From Gammaproteobacteria bacterium (lineage in GTDB: Bacteria > Pseudomonadota > Gammaproteobacteria > GCA-002705445 > GCA-002716945): a stretch of DNA of 32,375 bases. Position numbers and translations under genes: made by a program. The stretch lies in the NCBI GenBank assembly GCA_018670435.1, contig JABHRC010000025.1, positions 1 through 32,375 on the forward strand, in the 5' to 3' direction. Under the pieces are notes generated by a model. It was not told the DNA's origin, did no database searches, and was given only the letters and a program-made list of their open reading frames with translations. Positions 27,183 to 32,375 of the stretch are shown here, piece by piece (positions within the stretch are counted from its first letter, which is position 1; each line of letters starts with the position of its first letter).

Positions 27183-29342
27183 ATGAAAAATATAATTAAT
27201 GTTGCCTTGAATTTACCTTTATATGGAACATATAGTTACTTAATTCCGGAAGAAATTGATGATATTAAGCCAGGTGTTAGGGTGGAAGTACCGTTTGGCC
27301 AAAAAAAACTTGTGGGTATATGTGTCAGGGTAGATAAAAATAGCAAACATAAAAAGCATACATACAAATTAAAATATTTAAATAGTATTATTGATAAGAA
27401 ACCTGTTGTGACAAGTGAAATACTAAAACTTGGTAAATGGGCATCTGAGTATTATCAATATCCTTTAGGTCAGGTACTTTTTAGTTGTCTCCCATCAAAA
27501 ATTAAATCAGGGGGTGACATTAAAATCACTGATGATAGAGAATACATCTATATTGCAACAGGTAAAGCACTGGATTCATACTTTAGAAATAAACATGCTC
27601 AAAAAAAACTATATAATAAGATAGAATCTTCTGAAGGAACAGAGGTAGATGTCAGAAAAAACAAAACAATACTCAAATCTCTGTTAGAAAGTGGCTACAT
27701 CTCGAGAGAGCTTAAGGAGAGAGAGAGAAAAATAACTAAAAAGATTAAGCTGAGTAAAGATCAAGAATTAGCATATAGAAAGATCATGAAAAACACTTCA
27801 TCTTTTGCACCTACATTAATTGAAGGAGTTACTGGTAGTGGCAAAACTGAGTTGTATATTAGTATTACAAAAGAAATTGTAGATAATAATGGTCAAGTTT
27901 TAATAATAGTCCCTGAAATTAATTTAACGCCTCAGACAATATTAAGATTTCAAGATTACTTAGATTTCAATATCTCTATTTATCACTCTGCATTAACCGA
28001 AACTGCACGATTAAAGGCATGGGCCAGTTGCCTTAATGGGGAGGTTGACATTTTAATAGGCACCAGATCAGCAATATTCTTACCATTTAAAAACCTGAAG
28101 ATGATTATTATAGATGAAGAACATGATAGTTCGCTTAAACAATCAGAAAAATTTAGATACCACTCTAGAGATATTGCCCTTGTGAGAGCAAAAAATAATA
28201 GTATACCAATATTAATGGGCAGCGCGACTCCATCCTTAGAAAGTCTTTATAATTGTCAAATAGAGAAATTTTCTCATATTCTTTTGAAAAATAGATTTCA
28301 TAATACTAAGTTACCAAGTGTCACTGTTGTGGATACTAAAGTAGATACAGTAAGAGATGGATTCTCATCTACATTAATCAAAGGGATGAAAAAGGAATTG
28401 GATGATAAGAAGCAAGTATTATTATTTGTAGGACGAAGAGGTTTTAGTCATACCCTGTTATGTAATGTTTGTGGGTGGACATCTAAGTGTAAGAAATGTG
28501 ATGTTCATATGACTTTTCATGAATATGAAAATAAATTATGGTGTCATCACTGTGGTTTACAGACAAAAGTAAATTTTAAAAATATATGTGAATGTAAATC
28601 AGAAAGTGAAATCATTCCTATTGGTATGGGGACTGAAAGAATAGAAAAAAGGGCGAAAGAATTATTTCCAAAATCAAAAGTAATGCGTATTGATAGTGAT
28701 ACAATCAATAATATTTCTAAATTAAATAATTTTATAAATCAATCTAGAGATGGGAAAATTGATATATTAGTAGGCACGCAAATGCTTGTAAAGGGGCATG
28801 ATTTTCCTAATTTGACTTTGGTGGGAATCATTGACATAGACTCAGGTCTTTATAGCCTGGATTTCAGAGGGACAGAGAAAATTGCTCAGATGATAATACA
28901 AGTAGCAGGTAGATCTGGAAGACATTCATCAGAAGGAAGACTGATTATACAGACGCGTAAACCAAAACACCCAATAATGACTAAATTACTAGAAAATGGT
29001 TACAGTGATTTCTCTAAAGATGTATTAAAAGAAAGAAGAGAGGCAGCATTACCACCTCAATCATACTTGTCATTGTTTAGAGTTTCTACTAACAATAAAG
29101 GTGAAGGGCTTATATTCTTAAATAAAATTAAAAATATATATAGAGATACTATCACTATACTGGGTCCAGCTCCTGCACCTATATTGAAAAAAAATAATCG
29201 ATATTATTACCAATTACTAATTAATTCACATAATAGAAAATTTTTACTACAAAAATCATCGGAAATAAGAGAATATATACTTAAGCATAAAAAAAGTAAC
29301 TTTAGATGGTCTTTGGATATAGATCCTATCGACCTGTACTAA
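27183..29342 (+). CDS. priA: Primosomal protein N' (replication restart helicase PriA)
   Basis: A 3'-5' helicase that recognises stalled forks and reloads the replisome. The 719-residue protein (E. coli 732) has the N-terminal DNA-binding domain, Walker A GVTGSGKT (215-222), DEEH (311-314), LMGSATPSLES, GRRGFSH, and the helicase motif QVAGRSGRHSSEGRLIIQT. The zinc region has CNVCGWTSKCKKC and WCHHC. The final pair, usually CPxCGS, is ICECKSES with a C-x-C spacing. It is the first gene to the right of the DnaA-box region. priA-argS adjacency is known in Pseudomonas. argS begins 18 bases downstream. Confidence 0.96.
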   Translation: MKNIINVALNLPLYGTYSYLIPEEIDDIKPGVRVEVPFGQKKLVGICVRVDKNSKHKKHTYKLKYLNSIIDKKPVVTSEILKLGKWASEYYQYPLGQVLFSCLPSKIKSGGDIKITDDREYIYIATGKALDSYFRNKHAQKKLYNKIESSEGTEVDVRKNKTILKSLLESGYISRELKERERKITKKIKLSKDQELAYRKIMKNTSSFAPTLIEGVTGSGKTELYISITKEIVDNNGQVLIIVPEINLTPQTILRFQDYLDFNISIYHSALTETARLKAWASCLNGEVDILIGTRSAIFLPFKNLKMIIIDEEHDSSLKQSEKFRYHSRDIALVRAKNNSIPILMGSATPSLESLYNCQIEKFSHILLKNRFHNTKLPSVTVVDTKVDTVRDGFSSTLIKGMKKELDDKKQVLLFVGRRGFSHTLLCNVCGWTSKCKKCDVHMTFHEYENKLWCHHCGLQTKVNFKNICECKSESEIIPIGMGTERIEKRAKELFPKSKVMRIDSDTINNISKLNNFINQSRDGKIDILVGTQMLVKGHDFPNLTLVGIIDIDSGLYSLDFRGTEKIAQMIIQVAGRSGRHSSEGRLIIQTRKPKHPIMTKLLENGYSDFSKDVLKERREAALPPQSYLSLFRVSTNNKGEGLIFLNKIKNIYRDTITILGPAPAPILKKNNRYYYQLLINSHNRKFLLQKSSEIREYILKHKKSNFRWSLDIDPIDLY

Positions 29343-29360
29343 CCATTTTACAGAGTCCAC

Positions 29361-31061
29361 TTGAATATAGAAATAAAAAATATTATTGAGTCTTATTTAT
29401 TAGAAACTACTTCTGATGAAAATATAAATCCTAGGGAAATATCAAAAGAAGGATATATAGAAGTTCAAAAAACAACCAATGAACTGCATGGGGATTATTA
29501 CTCCAATATTGCTATGAAACTGAGTAAGGTCTTAAAAAAGAACCCAGTAGATATTGGAGAAGATATAAAGAAGGGGCTTTTAGGTAGGAAACATCCTCAG
29601 ATAAAAAATATTGAAATCAAAAAACCAGGGTTTATAAATTTTTTCATCGAAGACTCAAAAAGAGCATCTATAGTCACAGATATTATTAAGAATAATAATA
29701 TTTTTGAAAAATTTAAAACTAAAATAAAAAAAAATATACATATAGAATTTGTATCTGCAAATCCAACTGGGCCTTTGCATGTTGGACATGGCAGAGGTCT
29801 AATTTTTGGCAAAACCTTATCTAATATGTTACGAATTCAAGGTCATAATGTATTTACAGAATATTATGTTAATAACATAGGGAAGCAAATAGATATACTC
29901 TCAATAAGCGTTATATTAAGTTTAATTGATCTTAAAAGACCATTTGATGATGTAGATATTTATAAGGGAAAATATATTTCAACAGTAGCTAATAAACTAA
30001 AATTGAAATATAGGGATTTATTGCTAATACATAAAGATTCTTTATCAGGTAATAAAGTATATGAATCATTCCTAGGGTCACTTAAAAAAGATTTCAACTC
30101 TTACCTTGTATTTCGTGACACTGTTATAGATATTATAATTAATGACTATATAAAGAAAGATCTTGAAGATTTAAATGTACAATTCTCAAACTGGTTTCAT
30201 GAGAGTGAATTAATAAAAGATAACTTTGTTTACCAAATATTAGAAAAAATAAAATCTAAAGGTTTGTCGTATGTTAAAGATGGCGCTGTATGGTTTAAAT
30301 CTACTAAATATGGGGATGATAAAGATAGGGTTCTAGTAAGAGCTAACAGTGCTCTGACATATTTTGCTACTGATATAGCTTACCATTCTCTTAAACTGGA
30401 TAAATATGATCATATCATCAATATATGGGGTTCAGATCATCATGGATATGTACCAAGATTAACTAATGCATTGAAAGGTATTGGATATGACACAGACAAA
30501 ATGTCTATTCATTTAATACAATTTGCAAATCTATATAGAGATGGGGAAAAGATGTCAATGTCTACTAGATCTGGTGAATTTATTACATTGAAGTCATTGG
30601 CTGATGAAATAGGACCTGATGCAATTAACTTTTTTTATATTAATAAAAAAATTGAACAACATTTAGATTTTGAAATTAACACAGCGTTATCCAAAGATAA
30701 AGATAACCCTGTTTATTATATTCAATATGCTCATGCGAGAATAGAAAAAATAATACAGAAAGTGAGCACAGATAATCTAAATTTTGATGATAGAGAGCTG
30801 ATAGATCCTAAAGAACAAGAATTATTAAGATTATTGAATAGCTATGTACAAACGATTGAACAAGCAATGGATACTCTTCAACCTCAACTAATTACTAACT
30901 ATCTCTATAAATTATCTCAAAGTTTTCATAGTTATTATGCGAATGTAAAAATCATAGGTGAAGAAATAAATTATAGTAGAGTATCACTTGTAATGGCTGT
31001 GCAAAAAATCTTAAAGAATGGATTAAATTTATTCGACATAAGTGCTCCAGAGGATATGTAA
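29361..31061 (+). CDS. argS: Arginyl-tRNA synthetase
   Basis: Charges tRNA-Arg. The 566-residue class I enzyme has the N-terminal additional domain (residues ~1-110) and the HIGH-type motif SANPTGPLHVGHGRG (HVGH 140-143). WGSDHHGYVPRL, the KMSKS variant GEKMSMSTRSGEFITL and a C-terminal DALR anticodon-binding domain (YYIQYAHARIEKI onward) follow. The start is TTG at 29361; the next in-frame ATG falls well inside the N-terminal domain, so TTG is required unless a non-standard start is used. No strong ribosome binding site precedes it. Its stop shares a base with the next ATG (TAATG). Confidence 0.97.
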   Translation: MNIEIKNIIESYLLETTSDENINPREISKEGYIEVQKTTNELHGDYYSNIAMKLSKVLKKNPVDIGEDIKKGLLGRKHPQIKNIEIKKPGFINFFIEDSKRASIVTDIIKNNNIFEKFKTKIKKNIHIEFVSANPTGPLHVGHGRGLIFGKTLSNMLRIQGHNVFTEYYVNNIGKQIDILSISVILSLIDLKRPFDDVDIYKGKYISTVANKLKLKYRDLLLIHKDSLSGNKVYESFLGSLKKDFNSYLVFRDTVIDIIINDYIKKDLEDLNVQFSNWFHESELIKDNFVYQILEKIKSKGLSYVKDGAVWFKSTKYGDDKDRVLVRANSALTYFATDIAYHSLKLDKYDHIINIWGSDHHGYVPRLTNALKGIGYDTDKMSIHLIQFANLYRDGEKMSMSTRSGEFITLKSLADEIGPDAINFFYINKKIEQHLDFEINTALSKDKDNPVYYIQYAHARIEKIIQKVSTDNLNFDDRELIDPKEQELLRLLNSYVQTIEQAMDTLQPQLITNYLYKLSQSFHSYYANVKIIGEEINYSRVSLVMAVQKILKNGLNLFDISAPEDM

Positions 31062-31903
31062 TGAAGCAAAATAAAATAGCTATGATCTATGATTTTGATG
31101 GGACGCTGACCCCTAAAACTATGCAAGAATATACTCTGCTTCCCAAATTAGGTTTAAGTCCAAAAAGTTTTTGGGATTCTATCAACGAAGAATCGAAAAG
31201 AACTGGTGGTGAAACAATGATGGTATTCATGAGACATTTATTAGATAAGGCAAAGGAAAAAAATATAAAAATATCTAAAAACGAGTTTTTCAAAATGGGT
31301 AAAGATATTAGATATTATCAAGGAGTAAGCGAATGGTTTAATAATATAAACAAATATATAAAAAGTTTATCAGGTAATGATATAGAGATTTATCATTACA
31401 TTATATCTGCTGGTCATATGGAGATCCTGGATGGAGTTTCTATAAAAAAATATATAAGAAAAGTTTTTGCTTCAGAATATTTCTATAATAAAAACAAGCA
31501 TGCAGTCTTTCCAAAAGTTGTTGTAACTGATACAACAAAAACACAATACCTCTTTAGGATCAATAAGGGTAAAGAAAAATTATCTGAAAGCATTAATACT
31601 CACATGCCAGAAGATAAAAGACCTATCCCATTTGATAATATGGTTTATATTGGAGATGGATTAACTGATGTTCCAAGTATGGCTTTGATAAAGAAAGAAG
31701 GTGGCCATTCTATTGCTGTTTATCAGAAGAAATTAAAAGAGCAGGTGTCAATATGTAAAGAACTTTCTCAGGCAAAGAGAGTAGATTTCATAGCAGAAGC
31801 AGACTATAGAAAGAATTCAGATTTATATAAAAAAACATGTTTACTACTAAATTATGTTGTCTCTAAAATACAATATGATTTAGAATTAAAAAAATCTAAA
31901 TAA
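31061..31903 (+). CDS. HAD-superfamily phosphatase
   Basis: A 280-residue haloacid dehalogenase-like hydrolase, probably cytoplasmic. The catalytic pair is in MIYDFDGTLTP (D11, D13). Motif II serine is in YIISAGHMEIL, and motif IV is VYIGDGLTDVPSMALIKK. The cap lies between motifs I and II, as in phosphoserine phosphatase-like subfamilies (C1). I cannot name the substrate; phosphoserine phosphatase is one option, but the cap and C-terminus do not look like SerB. It is translationally coupled to argS by a one-base overlap and ends three bases from the opposing SpeD-like gene. Confidence 0.82.
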   Translation: MKQNKIAMIYDFDGTLTPKTMQEYTLLPKLGLSPKSFWDSINEESKRTGGETMMVFMRHLLDKAKEKNIKISKNEFFKMGKDIRYYQGVSEWFNNINKYIKSLSGNDIEIYHYIISAGHMEILDGVSIKKYIRKVFASEYFYNKNKHAVFPKVVVTDTTKTQYLFRINKGKEKLSESINTHMPEDKRPIPFDNMVYIGDGLTDVPSMALIKKEGGHSIAVYQKKLKEQVSICKELSQAKRVDFIAEADYRKNSDLYKKTCLLLNYVVSKIQYDLELKKSK

Positions 31904-31906
31904 AAA

Positions 31907-32290
31907 CTAATTTTCTTCTATCATAATAAGATCAGTTTTTCTATCTAAAAATTTATACTGTAACTTAGTCACATCATAGGAATCTTTTAAATGTTTAATG
32001 ACAATATTAAGATCAAAGGGCTTACAACTATATACATCTAGTTGAAATAAACCTGGTTTTTGTTCATCCCAAATATGTAATACAATATGACTAGTTTCAA
32101 TTAAAGCCATACAAGTGATTCCTCTATTTCCCTCCTGATCAACATAAGAAATATTTGGGCCTTGCATAAGCTTCATATCAATTTTAGTAATAAGAGATTG
32201 CATCCATTCTAGTACATATCCGAGATTATCGCGCATTGGACAATTATTAACCTCTGCTCTAATTAAAAGATGTTTATGATCTAAAGCCAT
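31907..32290 (-). CDS. SpeD-like (S-adenosylmethionine decarboxylase family) protein
   Basis: A 127-residue protein of the AdoMet decarboxylase fold (129 from the upstream ATG at 32296). I prefer the ATG at 32290, because AAAGGA lies 8 bases before it and only 2 before the other. Classical SpeD self-cleaves at Glu-Ser in ESHISIHTWPE, making a pyruvoyl group. Here the segment is ALIETSHIVLHIWDE. The serine (S67), catalytic histidine (H72) and a cysteine (C89 in LDVYSCKP) are kept, but the residue before Ser is threonine, and His-Cys spacing is two residues longer than in Thermotoga SpeD. The fold likely processes to a pyruvoyl enzyme, but the substrate could be SAM or, as in reported SpeD homologues, an amino acid. 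No spermidine synthase is adjacent. Confidence 0.75.
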   Translation of the reverse strand: MALDHKHLLIRAEVNNCPMRDNLGYVLEWMQSLITKIDMKLMQGPNISYVDQEGNRGITCMALIETSHIVLHIWDEQKPGLFQLDVYSCKPFDLNIVIKHLKDSYDVTKLQYKFLDRKTDLIMIEEN

Positions 32291-32326
32291 TACCATTATC
32301 CTTTGTTTAAATAATATTAATATCAG

Positions 32327-32355
32327 AGTATAATCGCAAATGACAAAACTCCAAA
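32327..32355 (-). promoter_or_regulatory. Possible promoter of the SpeD-like gene
   Basis: On the minus strand TATACT (32332-32327) is preceded after 17 bases by TTTGGA (32355-32350), a weak -35. An untranslated leader of about 30 bases would contain the AAAGGA ribosome binding site. Confidence 0.35.
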
Positions 32356-32375
32356 GCAGTGATAATTATATATAA

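Overview
The window is a dense, AT-rich (by eye roughly 30% GC) stretch of core bacterial genes. Most neighbours overlap or sit a few bases apart. The gene content (metX-metW, hspQ, asmA-mutY-yggX, bioA-rsmE, priA-argS) points to a gammaproteobacterium with a streamlined genome. A marine free-living lineage or a symbiont of the SUP05/Thioglobus or SAR86 kind would fit. This assignment is inference from gene content and base composition; no marker gene in the window settles it. I see no phage, insertion sequence, CRISPR array or toxin-antitoxin pair.

Layout. (1) 1-6302, plus strand: the 3' part of gltB, then dnaG, metK and ahcY. metK and ahcY form the SAM/SAH part of the methyl cycle. (2) 6334-15748, plus strand: bioA, rsmE, gshA, gshB, ruvX, pyrB, yggS, proC, yggT, metX, metW. 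From memory this follows the order of the Pseudomonas bioA-rsmE-...-gshB-...-ruvX-...-pyrB-...-yggS-proC-yggT-metX-metW region, with pilus genes, yqgE, pyrR and pyrC missing and a gshA added. (3) 15749-20830, minus strand, read right to left: moaC, an asmA-like gene, mutY, yggX, tRNA-Phe(GAA), a TPR/2-oxoglutarate oxygenase, hspQ, a TerB-like gene. (4) 20898-25131, plus strand: rdgB, an M48 lipoprotein protease, a stand-alone 5'-3' exonuclease and a pyrophosphate-dependent phosphofructokinase. (5) 25136-26766, minus strand: hemH and an HNH nuclease gene. (6) 26767-27182: the only long non-coding stretch. It contains two perfect DnaA boxes in a 12-bp inverted repeat, another box pair, and several palindromes, and may be the replication origin. 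(7) 27183-31903, plus strand: priA, argS and a HAD phosphatase gene. (8) 31907-32290, minus strand: a divergent SpeD-like protein.

Together the genes cover methionine/SAM metabolism (metX, metW, metK, ahcY, speD-like), glutathione synthesis (gshA, gshB), DNA replication and repair (dnaG, priA, mutY, rdgB, ruvX, exonuclease), cofactor synthesis (bioA, moaC, hemH) and envelope or protein quality control (M48 protease, AsmA-like, HspQ). The most unusual items are the possible origin, the SpeD-like protein with a changed self-cleavage site, the oxygenase gene placed directly against tRNA-Phe, and several consensus -10 boxes lying almost on top of start codons.
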